The notes: generated by a model from the sequence alone, not told the origin. Positions 1 to 8,235 are shown, counted from the stretch's first letter. The stretch is 64,000 nucleotides of DNA from Pseudomonas fluorescens (GCF_900636825.1 NZ_LR134318.1:4325501-4389500), one strand, 5' to 3'. Translations and numbers: made by a program.

Positions 1-552
1 GAAGCGCAGTTCGAAGCCGCGTTCCAGGCAATAATCGAGCAACGGCATGACCTGATCGAGGTTCTGCCCACGCAAAGGCACCATGTTGACCTTGATCTTC
101 ATCCCCGCCGCTGCCGCTTGATCCATGCCATCGAGCACCGTGGCCAGGTCACCGCCACGGGCAATGCTGCGGAAAGCGCTGGGGTCGAGGGTATCGAGGG
201 AAACATTGATGCGGCGCAGACCGGCATCGACCAGTAGCGGAAGCTTCTTCGCAAGGAGTTGACCGTTGGTGGTCAGGCTGATGTCTTCCAGGCCCATCTG
301 CCCGACAGCGGCCATGAAAGTTTCGAGCTTTGGACTTACCAGCGGCTCGCCACCGGTGATGCGCAGGCGCTCGATGCCAGCGGCTTCGATCAGATACGCC
401 ACCCCGCGTGCCATGGCTTCGGCCGACATTTCATCCTGCGCAGCCACCAATCGCTTGCCGTCAGGCACGCAATAGGTACACGCGTAATTGCAGGCTGAGG
501 TCAGGCTGATTCGCAAATTGCGAAAACGCCTGCCTTGACGGTCAACGATCAT
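1..552 (-). CDS. moaA: GTP 3',8-cyclase MoaA, C-terminus beyond the left edge
   Basis: Radical-SAM enzyme for the first step of molybdenum cofactor synthesis, GTP to 3',8-cH2GTP. The reverse strand reads from ATG at 552 (GGAG six bases upstream) through MIVDRQGRRFRNLRIS, then the 4Fe-4S/SAM motif CNYACTYC near residue 21, the ITGGEP motif, and a SLDTLD stretch. About 184 residues are present of the roughly 330 usual for MoaA; the C-terminal 4Fe-4S/GTP site lies outside the window. It follows the TetR gene on the same strand, separated by 137 bp that contain a perfect 12-bp inverted repeat. The product would also feed the Mo hydroxylase encoded at 19.5-23.8 kb. Family call is firm; the paralogue number is not determinable. 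Confidence 0.93.
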   Translation of the reverse strand, partial: MIVDRQGRRFRNLRISLTSACNYACTYCVPDGKRLVAAQDEMSAEAMARGVAYLIEAAGIERLRITGGEPLVSPKLETFMAAVGQMGLEDISLTTNGQLLAKKLPLLVDAGLRRINVSLDTLDPSAFRSIARGGDLATVLDGMDQAAAAGMKIKVNMVPLRGQNLDQVMPLLDYCLERGFELRF

Positions 553-580
553 GATCACTCCGGCGAAAGAATTTCGAGCC

Positions 581-612
581 GCTAAAACTTGACTCACAAA
601 TCAAGTTTTAGC
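581..612. repeat. Perfect 12-bp inverted repeat upstream of moaA
   Basis: GCTAAAACTTGA (581-592), an 8-base spacer, then TCAAGTTTTAGC (601-612). It sits 29 bp before the moaA start and 77 bp after the TetR stop. No T-run follows on either strand, so it does not look like a standard terminator. It could be an operator or an mRNA leader hairpin. Confidence 0.7.
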
Positions 613-689
613 AAGCCCTATGCCTGAGTATATTCCTGCGGTACTGCGTCATGTAGGGAAATCACGGCGCAATAAGGCTGCTGAATAGC

Positions 690-1328
690 TCAGCTGCTCG
701 GCGTTTCCGGATCGCGCTTGCGCTTGTTGCCCATGCGCACACCGATGTCCATCAGGAACTGGAAGAAACCCTCCTGATCTTCCAGCACGTTGCTCCAGAA
801 TGGCGAGTGATACAGCGCAACAGCGCCGTGCACCAACGCCCAGGACGCGCAGTAATGGAAATACGGCGGCACGTCTTCGAGCTTGCCTTCGCTGATGCGG
901 CCTTTGATCAGCAGGGTCAGACGTTCGAAGTTCGAGGCGCGGATCTTGTGCAACTCCTCGACCATCTCCGGCACCTGATTGCCTTTGACGACTTTCTCTT
1001 CGAGACGGTCGAACAGGCGATAACGCTGCGGATCGCGCATGCGGAATTCGAAGTAGGCGCGGGACAGCGCTTCCTTGTCCTTGTCGACATCAGCCGAATG
1101 CAGCAGCTCGTTCAAGTCGCGCTCGTAATCGAGCATCAGGCGCAGATAGATCTCGGCCTTGGATTTGAAGTGCTTGTAGATCGTGCCTTTGCCGATACCC
1201 ACGGCATCAGCAATCATCTCGACGGTGACACTGTCTTCACCTTGTTCGAGGAACAGCTTGAGCGCGGTATCGAGAATTTCCTGCTCGCGGCGACGAAATT
1301 CACGGACCTTACGAGGTTCTTTATGCAT
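690..1328 (-). CDS. TetR/AcrR-family transcriptional regulator
   Basis: DNA-binding repressor-type protein of about 212 residues. The N-terminal helix-turn-helix is clear: EILDTALKLFLEQGEDSVTVEMIADAVGIGKGTIYKHFKSK spans roughly residues 17-57 and carries the family's GKGTIYKHF recognition segment. The C-terminal part, probably ligand-binding, is all helical and has no motif I recognise. I chose the ATG at 1328; a TTG eight codons upstream (1352) is the alternative, and neither has a good ribosome site. It corresponds by position to the TetR gene preceding the tatD-pilZ cluster in P. aeruginosa (PA2957, from memory). The ligand and targets are unknown; the palindrome at 581-612 downstream is a candidate site but unproven. 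Confidence 0.85.
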   Translation of the reverse strand: MHKEPRKVREFRRREQEILDTALKLFLEQGEDSVTVEMIADAVGIGKGTIYKHFKSKAEIYLRLMLDYERDLNELLHSADVDKDKEALSRAYFEFRMRDPQRYRLFDRLEEKVVKGNQVPEMVEELHKIRASNFERLTLLIKGRISEGKLEDVPPYFHYCASWALVHGAVALYHSPFWSNVLEDQEGFFQFLMDIGVRMGNKRKRDPETPSS

Positions 1329-1352
1329 AAGAAAAAAGGTCTGAAGGGTCAA

Positions 1353-1624
1353 AATTCGAAGCCGCGTATTATGCCTAACTTGCGCAAAAAAGCACGGTTC
1401 ATCGACTGAATCTGTGTTTCTCGTTCATTTTGAGAACGTTTTCGGGGCAATGAGAACTCAACTGAAGCAAACGTATTCCAAATTTGTTTAAAAACCCCGG
1501 CCGCCTCACTGGACTGCACGCCAGACTGATCAATACTTGAACTGTCGGCCGACATCTCCCCCAAGTGTCGCGCCGATAAAGGTACCAACGGACCGCGTGC
1601 CTTTGTTTTACTCCTAATGGTCTT
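1353..1624. other. Intergenic stretch between tetR and tatD, no supported gene
   Basis: About 270 bp, more AT-rich than its flanks, with no ORF showing family features. It should hold the promoter of the minus-strand tetR gene. A plus-strand terminator lies at its right end (1625-1660), so an untranslated plus-strand RNA through this stretch is possible. Confidence 0.4.
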
Positions 1625-1660
1625 AACCCGGATTCACCCCCCAGAACCCGGGTTTTTTTT
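1625..1660 (+). terminator. Orphan rho-independent terminator, plus strand
   Basis: AACCCGG (1625-1631) pairs with CCGGGTT (1648-1654) and is followed by eight consecutive T residues (1653-1660). The T-run is only on the plus strand, yet both flanking genes (tetR and tatD) are on the minus strand, so there is no annotated transcript for it to end. Confidence 0.55.
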
Positions 1661-1674
1661 GCCTGCGATTTGAC

Positions 1675-1755
1675 GTGTAGGAGCTGCCGCAGGCTGCGAT
1701 CTTTTGATCTGGCTTCTTTAAGAACAAAGATCGCAGCGTTCGGCAGCTCCTACAC
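1675..1755. repeat. REPIN 1 (inverted REP pair, GTAGGAGCTGCCG type)
   Basis: Two inverted REP sequences: GTGTAGGAGCTGCCGCAGG at the left and its imperfect complement ending GGCAGCTCCTACAC at the right, with GCTGCGATCTTTTGATCT-type inner arms. This is the short palindromic family common in P. fluorescens-group intergenic regions. The TAG stop of tatD (1750-1752, complement) is the TAG inside the right-hand REP. Confidence 0.9.
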
Positions 1756-2541
1756 GGCAGATTGAACGGTGGCCAGCGGGAACAGGCGCTTGAAGTTCTC
1801 GGTAGTCTGTTCGGCAAAACGCTCGTAATTCTCGCCGCGCAACATCGCCAGAAACTCCGCCACTTCACGCACGTATTGCGGCAGGTTCGGCTTGCCACGA
1901 TAAGGAATCGGCGCCAGGTACGGCGAATCTGTTTCCACCAGCAGGCGATCCGCCGGAACCTTGCTCGCGACGTCGCGCAAGGCGTCGGCATTGCGGAACG
2001 TGACAATGCCCGACAGAGAAATGTAATAGCCCATGTCCAGCGCAGCCTTGGCCATGTCCCAGTCTTCAGTAAAGCAATGCAGCACGCCCGCCTGGGGCAG
2101 TGCCGCTTCGCGCAGCAACTCCAGCGTATCGGCACGGGCGCCGCGGGTGTGAATGATCACCGGTTTACCGGTTTGCTGTCCCGCTTGCAGATGCAGGCGG
2201 AACGATTCCTGCTGCAACTCGGCGGCTTCCGGCTCGTAGTGGTAATCCAGACCGGTTTCGCCGATCGCCACCACTTTCGGGTGATCGAGTTCGTGCAACA
2301 GCCAATCCAGGGCTGGCGCCGCACCCGGTTGAACATCGAGGGGATGCACGCCGACTGAGCAGTCGACATCGGCGTAGCGCTCGGCCAAAGCTTTCACGTC
2401 GGCGGCGTTATCGGCACTGACGCCAATGCAGAGAAAGTGTCCGACACCACGCCCGCGCGCGGCATCGAGTGCGGCATCGAGCGAGCCGTCATGGGCGGCG
2501 AGGTCGAGGCGATCAAGGTGACAATGGGAATCTACGAGCAT
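1750..2541 (-). CDS. TatD-family metal-dependent hydrolase (YcfH-like)
   Basis: Putative metal-dependent deoxyribonuclease or hydrolase of 263 residues, the normal length for the family. It begins MLVDSHCHLDRLD, giving the HxH metal pair at residues 6 and 8. It continues with GVHPLDVQ, GETGLDYHYE (metal Glu), VIIHTRGA (metal His), LHCFTE (metal His) and LLVETDSPYLAP (metal Asp), so all expected ligands are present. It starts at ATG 2541, 14 bp after the pilZ stop on the same strand, and ends inside a REPIN. Position matches the YcfH homologue downstream of pilZ in other pseudomonads. The physiological substrate in Pseudomonas is not known. Confidence 0.92.
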   Translation of the reverse strand: MLVDSHCHLDRLDLAAHDGSLDAALDAARGRGVGHFLCIGVSADNAADVKALAERYADVDCSVGVHPLDVQPGAAPALDWLLHELDHPKVVAIGETGLDYHYEPEAAELQQESFRLHLQAGQQTGKPVIIHTRGARADTLELLREAALPQAGVLHCFTEDWDMAKAALDMGYYISLSGIVTFRNADALRDVASKVPADRLLVETDSPYLAPIPYRGKPNLPQYVREVAEFLAMLRGENYERFAEQTTENFKRLFPLATVQSAV

Positions 2542-2555
2542 AAAAACACGGCTAC

Positions 2556-2912
2556 TTACATCGTATGAGTGGGACGGTCGGACTTGAGGGCTCCGGCCAG
2601 ATGAGTTTCGATGCGACTGCGCGCAGTGTTGTCGCCGTCGTTGAACTGCACGCCGACCCCGGCGGCGCGGTTACCTTGCGCACCCTTGGGTGTGATCCAG
2701 GCGACTTTGCCGGCAACCGGAATTTTCTCCGCCTCGTCCATCAGGTGCAACAGCATGAACACCTCATCGCCCAACTTGTAACTCTTGTTGGTCGGGATGA
2801 ACAAACCACCGTTTTTGATAAACGGCATGTAAGCGGCATATAGCACCGCTTTGTCCTTGATGGTAAGGGACAGGATGCCGTTGCGTGGCCCTGGGCCGAG
2901 GGGTTCATTCAT
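2556..2912 (-). CDS. pilZ: Type IV pilus assembly protein PilZ
   Basis: Small cytosolic protein (118 residues) required for type IV pilus biogenesis, where it works with PilB and FimX. The sequence closely follows P. aeruginosa PilZ as I recall it: GILSLTIKDKAVLYAAYMPF, then GDEVFMLLHL, VAGKVAWITPKGAQGNRAAG and a conserved C-terminal PTHTM. It has the PilZ-fold VGVQF strand but lacks the RxxxR c-di-GMP motif, as is known for PilZ itself. Start: ATG 2912 has GGAGG four bases upstream; the GTG at 2924 would place translation inside that site. It lies between holB and tatD in the conserved tmk-holB-pilZ order. Confidence 0.95.
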   Translation of the reverse strand: MNEPLGPGPRNGILSLTIKDKAVLYAAYMPFIKNGGLFIPTNKSYKLGDEVFMLLHLMDEAEKIPVAGKVAWITPKGAQGNRAAGVGVQFNDGDNTARSRIETHLAGALKSDRPTHTM

Positions 2913-2954
2913 GTTGACCTCCACTGCTGATCTTCAGAGTCTAGGTACACATTG

Positions 2955-3938
2955 TCATCTTTGACCAGGCAAACCCGCCCATTGCACCAACAATGCTTCC
3001 AGCAACAATGCCGGATTGAGGTTGGCCTTGCTCATGACTTTCTGTCGCTGGGCGAGAATCCAGTCCTGAATCTCGAGGACTTTGCCTTGCGCACTTTTCT
3101 GCGCCAGGTACTGCACGACCTTGCGCATATCGGTCAGGCCGAGGCCGGCTTCATCCTGAGTCAGTTGATAGCGCAGAATCAGGCTCGACCAGTCACAGAA
3201 CCAGTCGAACAGGCGCAGCATCGGGATATTTTTCCATTCTTCGGCCAGTTGCGTCGGCGATTGCTGCTGCTTGAGCAACTTCTTCACGCCTTCGACCACC
3301 TGCGCACGTTGTTCACGCACGCCTTGGGACTGCAGACTGACCGCCATCAGCGGCGAGCCAGCAGCCAGTGTCAGCAGTTCGACCCGTTCTTCTTCAGAAC
3401 AATCAGGCAGCGCCTGCGCCAGCCATTGCAGGCTCATCGCCTCACCCGGAAGCGGACAGGCCTGCTGCACGCAACGACTCTTGATCGTCGGCAGCAAACG
3501 GCTGGTCTGATGGCTGACCAACAGCAACACCGTGTCGCCGGACGGCTCTTCAAGGCTTTTGAGCAAAGCGTTGGCGGCGTTGATGTTCATCGATTCAACC
3601 GGCTCGATCAGCACCACCTTGCGCCCGCCCAGTTGCGCGGTTTGCACGACGAAACTGACCAGATCGCGCACCTGATCGACCTTGATCGCCTTGTCGGCCT
3701 CTTCCGGCTCGAGAATGTAATTGTCCGGATGGCTGCCAGCCCGGAGCAACAAACAGGATTTGCATTCGCCGCAAGCCTCCGGCGTCGGACGCTGGCACAA
3801 CAGGCTGGCCATCAGCCGCTCAGCCAGCGCTCGCTTGCCGATCCCGGCCGGACCGTGGAGCAGATAGGCGTGCGCGTGCTGCTTACGCCCGGCCAGTTGC
3901 TGCCAGAGACTGTCCTGCCACGGGTAGGCCTCAGCCAC
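2955..3938 (-). CDS. holB: DNA polymerase III subunit delta'
   Basis: Clamp-loader subunit of about 327 residues. The N-terminal AAA+ module has the Walker-A-like LLHGPAGIGKRALAERL near residues 29-45. The zinc module CGECKSC is followed by LRAGSHPD; then comes NALLKSLEEPSGDT, and LPTIKSRC in the SRC motif position. The start is GTG at 3938, because homologous reading begins AEAYPWQ; it overlaps the tmk stop (3931-3933) by 8 bp, implying translational coupling. Upstream in-frame codons fall inside tmk and translate to non-family sequence. It is followed by pilZ 42 bp downstream. Confidence 0.93.
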   Translation of the reverse strand: MAEAYPWQDSLWQQLAGRKQHAHAYLLHGPAGIGKRALAERLMASLLCQRPTPEACGECKSCLLLRAGSHPDNYILEPEEADKAIKVDQVRDLVSFVVQTAQLGGRKVVLIEPVESMNINAANALLKSLEEPSGDTVLLLVSHQTSRLLPTIKSRCVQQACPLPGEAMSLQWLAQALPDCSEEERVELLTLAAGSPLMAVSLQSQGVREQRAQVVEGVKKLLKQQQSPTQLAEEWKNIPMLRLFDWFCDWSSLILRYQLTQDEAGLGLTDMRKVVQYLAQKSAQGKVLEIQDWILAQRQKVMSKANLNPALLLEALLVQWAGLPGQR

Positions 3939-4563
3939 GGGCCAGCTCCAGCAGGTTCGGCAGCAAGGTATCCAGCGATTGTTGAACCTTGACCAGTGAC
4001 TGCCCGGCATCGATCCGCACGTAGCGCGCAGGATCGGCTTCGGCACGTTTCAGGAACGCGTTGCGCACGTCCTCGAAAAACGCGCGACCTTCCAGTTCGA
4101 AACGATCCAGTCGACCACGGGCACTGGCCCGAGCCAGGCCGATCTCCACCGGCAGATCGAAAATCAGCGTCAGGTGCGGACGCAGATCGCCTTGGACGAA
4201 ATTTTCCAGCAGCGCGATGCGTTCCAGCGACAAACCGCGACCGCCGCCCTGATAAGCGTAGGTCGAGTCGGTGAAACGATCGCACAGCACCACCGCGCCG
4301 CGTGCCAGCGCCGGACGGATGACCTCCGCCAGATGTTGCGCGCGCGCAGCGAAGACCAGCAACAGCTCGGCATCCGGATGCATGACTTCATCGGCCGGCG
4401 CCAGCAGCACATCGCGAATCCGCTCGGCCAGTGGCGTGCCACCCGGCTCACGGGTCAGCACCACCTCGATACCGGCGGCGCGCAGACGCTCGGCGAGGTA
4501 CTCGCGGTTGGTGCTTTTGCCGGCGCCTTCCGGGCCTTCCAGAGTAATAAACAAGCCAGTCAC
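3931..4563 (-). CDS. tmk: Thymidylate kinase
   Basis: Phosphorylates dTMP to dTDP in pyrimidine nucleotide synthesis. 210 residues, typical length. It begins MTGLFITLEGPEGAGKST with the P-loop at residues 10-18, then the DR-x motif LTREPGGTPLAE, CDRFTDSTYAYQGGGRGL (dTMP-binding), and LIFDLPVEIGLARASARGRLDRFE as the lid region. The start is GTG (4561-4563) with AAGGA seven bases upstream. It follows mltG by 19 bp and overlaps holB by 8 bp. Confidence 0.96.
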   Translation of the reverse strand: MTGLFITLEGPEGAGKSTNREYLAERLRAAGIEVVLTREPGGTPLAERIRDVLLAPADEVMHPDAELLLVFAARAQHLAEVIRPALARGAVVLCDRFTDSTYAYQGGGRGLSLERIALLENFVQGDLRPHLTLIFDLPVEIGLARASARGRLDRFELEGRAFFEDVRNAFLKRAEADPARYVRIDAGQSLVKVQQSLDTLLPNLLELARG

Positions 4564-4582
4564 AGGCAGTCCTTAATCAAAG

Positions 4583-5758
4583 TCATTGCGCGTCTTGTGG
4601 TGCAGCAGCATCCGGGGCCGCTGCCGGTTCCTGAACGGGAACTTGCGGCAACGTTTCCGGCGCCGTGTTCGGCGACGCACCAGGAATCGCTTCCGGCGTA
4701 GCCGGAGCCTCTTCCGGGGTTACGGCTGGCGCCGGGCTTGAGCGGTAATCGGCGCGGCGCTTGAGCTGATATTCGCGCACCGCATTGTTGTGGGCATCGA
4801 GATCGTCAGAGAACACATGACTGCCATCACCGCGGGCGACGAAGTACAGACTCGTACCTTCCACCGGATTCAGCGCGGCGTGAATCGCTTCCCGGCCGAC
4901 CATCGCAATCGGCGTCGGCGGCAGCCCTGGAATCACATAGGTGTTGTACGGCGTCGGCTCTTTCAGATGCGCACGGGTCAACTTGCCGGTATAGCGATCA
5001 CCCAGGCCATAGATGACGGTCGGATCGGTTTGCAACTGCATGCCCAGCGCCATCCGCCGCACGAAAACACCGGCAATCTGCCCGCGCTCCTGCGGCACGC
5101 CGGTCTCTTTCTCGACCAGCGACGCCATGATCAGCGCTTGATAGGGTTCGGTGTAAGGCACATCGGCGGAACGCTGCGCCCACTCCTTGGCGAGCACTTC
5201 GTCGAGACGTTCAAAGGCCTTTTTCAGCAACTCGGCGTCGGACATGCCGCGCACGAAGCGATAGGTGTCCGGGAAAAACCGACCTTCAGGAAACAGTCCT
5301 TTATGACCGATCCTGGCCATGACGTCGGCGTCGCTCAATCCGTTCAAGGTCTGTTCGAGTTTCTCGTCTTTGGCTAACGCGGCGCGCACTTGATGGAAAT
5401 TCCAGCCCTCGACCAGCGTCAGGCTGTACTGAACCACTTCGCCACGCTTCCAGGAGTCGATCAGACCGTTGACGGTCATGCCCGGCTGCATGCGGTATTC
5501 GCCACTGTGAATCGGCGTGCCGGCGAGGTTGAAGCGCCAATAGACCCTTAGCCAAAACGCGTCCTTGATGACGCCATCGGTTTCGAGTTCAAGGAAAGTA
5601 CGGGTAGGTGTCGAGCCTTTCGGCACATCCAGCAGTTGTTCCTGCGTGATGTTCAAGGGCTGTTCCAGCGCGGAATGAATCTTCCAGGCGCTGGCGCCCA
5701 TCAGCAGCCCTGCCAGAACCAGTCCGGTTTCAAGCAGCAGCAAAAGTTTACGTCTCAC
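4583..5758 (-). CDS. mltG: Endolytic murein transglycosylase MltG (YceG)
   Basis: Inner-membrane enzyme that cleaves nascent glycan strands internally and releases growing peptidoglycan. 391 residues. A single N-terminal membrane helix (residues about 5-24), then a LysM-like region, then the YceG catalytic domain with MASLVEKETGVPQERGQIAGVF, whose Glu in VEKET is the expected catalytic residue, and LQTDPTVIYGLG. The last 60 residues are an Ala/Pro-rich low-complexity tail, longer than in E. coli. The start is GTG at 5758, three bases after the pabC stop. The pabC-mltG-tmk-holB order is widely conserved. Confidence 0.95.
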   Translation of the reverse strand: MRRKLLLLLETGLVLAGLLMGASAWKIHSALEQPLNITQEQLLDVPKGSTPTRTFLELETDGVIKDAFWLRVYWRFNLAGTPIHSGEYRMQPGMTVNGLIDSWKRGEVVQYSLTLVEGWNFHQVRAALAKDEKLEQTLNGLSDADVMARIGHKGLFPEGRFFPDTYRFVRGMSDAELLKKAFERLDEVLAKEWAQRSADVPYTEPYQALIMASLVEKETGVPQERGQIAGVFVRRMALGMQLQTDPTVIYGLGDRYTGKLTRAHLKEPTPYNTYVIPGLPPTPIAMVGREAIHAALNPVEGTSLYFVARGDGSHVFSDDLDAHNNAVREYQLKRRADYRSSPAPAVTPEEAPATPEAIPGASPNTAPETLPQVPVQEPAAAPDAAAPQDAQ

Positions 5759-5761
5759 TAA

Positions 5762-6577
5762 TCAGGCATCCAGTAGGGCGCGGGCAATGGTTTGCAGTTT
5801 ACGGGTGAGCGGGCCAACCGGCCAGCTCAGTGCAGCGTAGGCGCGTACCGGCCAGACGCCATAAACGCTGTTGCAGAGGAAGATTTCGTCAGCCCATTGC
5901 AGCTGTTCGAGGCTGATGTCGGCGATTTGCGTGGGGATGGCCAAAGACTCGGCCTGAAACAATATTTCCGCGCGCATCACCCCGGCGACGCCGCAACGCT
6001 TCAGGTCCGGCGTCAGCAGCACGCCATCGCGCACAATGAACAGATTGCTGAACACCCCTTCAATCACTCGACCCGCCTGATCAAGCATCAAGCCCTCGGC
6101 GTGCTCGCTGTCCTGCCATTCGGCGCGGGCGAGCACCTGTTCCAGTCGATTGAGGTGTTTGAGCCCGGCCAGCAACGGCTGTCTGGACAAGCGCGTACTG
6201 CACGGGAACAGGCGAATGCCTTGCTCGGCATGTACGGCAGGATAAGCAGCAGGTGGATTGCCTTGCAGAATGCGTCGACCCGGCGCCGCTGGATCGGGCG
6301 CATAACCGCGCAGCCCGTCGCCACGGGTGAGGATCAGCTTGAGCACGCCCTCGCCCATGGCTGCCGCGTAGCTCAGCAGTTCGTGGCGAACCAGCTCGAT
6401 ATCTGCGGCAATAGCCAGACGCGAGCAGCCGTCGGCCAGTCGCGTCACGTGTCGTTCGAACAGGATGGGGCGGCCGTTGTGCACGGCGATGGTCTCGAAC
6501 AGACCATCGCCATAAGCCAGGCCGCGATCTTTCAGCGACAGAGCGTCAGCCGGTTGACCGTCGACCCAGCAGTCCAT
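5762..6577 (-). CDS. pabC: Aminodeoxychorismate lyase
   Basis: PLP-dependent fold-type IV enzyme that converts 4-amino-4-deoxychorismate to p-aminobenzoate and pyruvate in folate synthesis. 271 residues. GLAYGDGLFETI near residue 19 and the Schiff-base lysine in LLAGLKHLNRLEQ (K140, the same position as in E. coli PabC) are present, as are GVFSNLF and RCGVAGVMR of the phosphate-binding cup. The ATG (6577) overlaps the fabF stop by one base (TGATG), so translation is coupled to fabF. Confidence 0.94.
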   Translation of the reverse strand: MDCWVDGQPADALSLKDRGLAYGDGLFETIAVHNGRPILFERHVTRLADGCSRLAIAADIELVRHELLSYAAAMGEGVLKLILTRGDGLRGYAPDPAAPGRRILQGNPPAAYPAVHAEQGIRLFPCSTRLSRQPLLAGLKHLNRLEQVLARAEWQDSEHAEGLMLDQAGRVIEGVFSNLFIVRDGVLLTPDLKRCGVAGVMRAEILFQAESLAIPTQIADISLEQLQWADEIFLCNSVYGVWPVRAYAALSWPVGPLTRKLQTIARALLDA

Positions 6578-7821
6578 CAGCCTGCAAACCGGCGGAATGC
6601 CAGCGTGCCGTTGGTGCCGCCAAAACCGAAGGAGTTGGAGAGCACGACATCGATGTCCATGTTGCGCGCAGTGTGCGCGACGAAATCGAGGTCGCAGCCT
6701 TCGTCCGGTTCATCAAGGTTGATGGTCGGCGGCGCGACCTGACTGTTGATGGCCAGCACGCTGAAGATCGCTTCGACCGCGCCCGCTGCACCCAACAGGT
6801 GTCCGGTCATCGACTTGGTCGAACTGACCGCCAGTTTGTAGGCATGCTCGCCGAACACGGTCTTGATCGCATTGGCTTCAGCGAGGTCGCCGGCCGGGGT
6901 CGACGTACCGTGGGCGTTGATGTACTGCACTTGATCAACGTTGATCTTTGCATCGCGCAGCGCATTGGTGATGCAGCGCGCGGCACCGGCGCCGTCAGCC
7001 GGTGGCGAGGTCATGTGGAACGCGTCGCCACTGGTGCCGAAACCGATCAGCTCGGCGTAGATCGTGGCGCCGCGCGCCTTGGCATGCTCGAGTTCTTCGA
7101 GAACCAGTGCACCGGCTCCGTCGGACAGAACGAAACCGTCACGGCCCTTGTCCCACGGACGGCTGGCACGGGTTGGCTCGTCATTGCGTGTCGACAGCGC
7201 ACGGGACGCGCCAAAGCCGCCCATGCCCAGACCGCACGCAGCCATCTCGGCGCCGCCGGCAATCATCACGTCAGCTTCGTCGTACATGATGTTGCGCGCC
7301 GCCATGCCGATGCAGTGCGTACCGGTGGTACATGCGGTGGCGATCGCGTAGTTAGGTCCCTGTGCCCCCAGGTGGATGGACAGGAAACCGGAAATCATAT
7401 TGATGATCGAGCCTGGCACGAAGAATGGCGAGATTCGACGCGGGCCCGTCTCATGCAGGGTGCGGCTGGTTTCTTCGATGTTGGTCAGACCGCCGATGCC
7501 CGAACCCATGGCCACGCCAATGCGTTCACGGTTGGCGTCGGTGACTTCCAGACCGGCATTGCGCACGGCTTGAAAGCCGGCGGCGAGGCCATACTGAATG
7601 AACAGGTCGAGCTTGCGCGCTTCCTTGACCGACAGGTATTCCTCGACATTGAAGCCTTTTACCGAGCCGCCGAAGCGGGTGGAATAGGCAGAAAGGTCGG
7701 TGTGTTCGATCAGACCAATGCCACTGCGGCCAGCCAGAATGCCCTGCCAACTGCTCGGCACGTCCGTGCCCAGTGGCGACAACATACCCATACCGGTGAC
7801 TACGACGCGTCTACGCGACAC
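6577..7821 (-). CDS. fabF: 3-oxoacyl-[acyl-carrier-protein] synthase II
   Basis: Elongating condensing enzyme of type II fatty-acid synthesis. 414 residues from GTG at 7821, which has GGAG eight bases upstream; the in-frame sequence further up is not conserved. The active-site Cys is in ATACTTGTHC (C164), the first His in NAHGTSTPAGD, and the second in SSTKSMTGHLLGAAGA, with the usual Lys. C-terminal SNSFGFGGTNGTL is the conserved loop. It lies downstream of acpP, separated by a hairpin. Confidence 0.97.
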   Translation of the reverse strand: MSRRRVVVTGMGMLSPLGTDVPSSWQGILAGRSGIGLIEHTDLSAYSTRFGGSVKGFNVEEYLSVKEARKLDLFIQYGLAAGFQAVRNAGLEVTDANRERIGVAMGSGIGGLTNIEETSRTLHETGPRRISPFFVPGSIINMISGFLSIHLGAQGPNYAIATACTTGTHCIGMAARNIMYDEADVMIAGGAEMAACGLGMGGFGASRALSTRNDEPTRASRPWDKGRDGFVLSDGAGALVLEELEHAKARGATIYAELIGFGTSGDAFHMTSPPADGAGAARCITNALRDAKINVDQVQYINAHGTSTPAGDLAEANAIKTVFGEHAYKLAVSSTKSMTGHLLGAAGAVEAIFSVLAINSQVAPPTINLDEPDEGCDLDFVAHTARNMDIDVVLSNSFGFGGTNGTLAFRRFAG

Positions 7822-7869
7822 AGCACTCTCCTTTTTCAAATGACGACGACTTTGCATCAGGCCTAAAGA

Positions 7870-7903
7870 AAAAACCGCACGCCATGATGGCAGTGCGGTT
7901 TTT
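7870..7903 (-). terminator. Hairpin terminator/attenuator between acpP and fabF
   Basis: AAAAACCGCAC (7870-7880) pairs with GTGCGGTTTTT (7893-7903) around a 12-base loop; on the minus strand the second arm ends in a T-run. It would end part of the transcripts after acpP, fitting the much higher amount of ACP needed than FabF. Confidence 0.75.
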
Positions 7904-7932
7904 CCATGACAGCAAACAACGATTACAAACTA

Positions 7933-8169
7933 TTACGCCTGGTGGCTAGTAACGTAGTCGATTGCAGCTTGTACAGTAGTGATCTTTTCAGCTTCTTCGT
8001 CAGGGATTTCGGTCTCGAATTCCTCTTCCAGAGCCATCACCAGCTCAACGGTGTCAAGGGAGTCGGCACCCAGGTCTTCTACGAAGGAAGCGGTATTGAC
8101 CACTTCTTCTTCTTTAACACCCAGTTGCTCGGCAACGATTTTCTTGACGCGCTCTTCGATGGTGCTCAT
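7933..8169 (-). CDS. acpP: Acyl carrier protein
   Basis: 78-residue acidic acyl carrier protein that carries growing chains on a phosphopantetheine arm in fatty-acid and lipid A synthesis. The modified serine is in GADSLDT (S37). Sequence MSTIEERVKKIVAEQLGV and the acidic helix II are typical of the family. ATG 8169 has AGGAG ten bases upstream. It is preceded by 196 bp after fabG, long for this operon, so it probably has its own promoter, and it is followed by a terminator-like hairpin. Confidence 0.98.
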   Translation of the reverse strand: MSTIEERVKKIVAEQLGVKEEEVVNTASFVEDLGADSLDTVELVMALEEEFETEIPDEEAEKITTVQAAIDYVTSHQA

Positions 8170-8235
8170 ACCTTGTTTTCACTCCTAATGGACAAATTCA
8201 GGCAGCTGGCCAGTGGGTAAGTGTATAGAAAGACT

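Noticed and set aside
1349..1588. 79-codon frame between tetR and tatD
   Set aside because: Overlaps the tetR start and promoter region, no ribosome site, no recognisable family.
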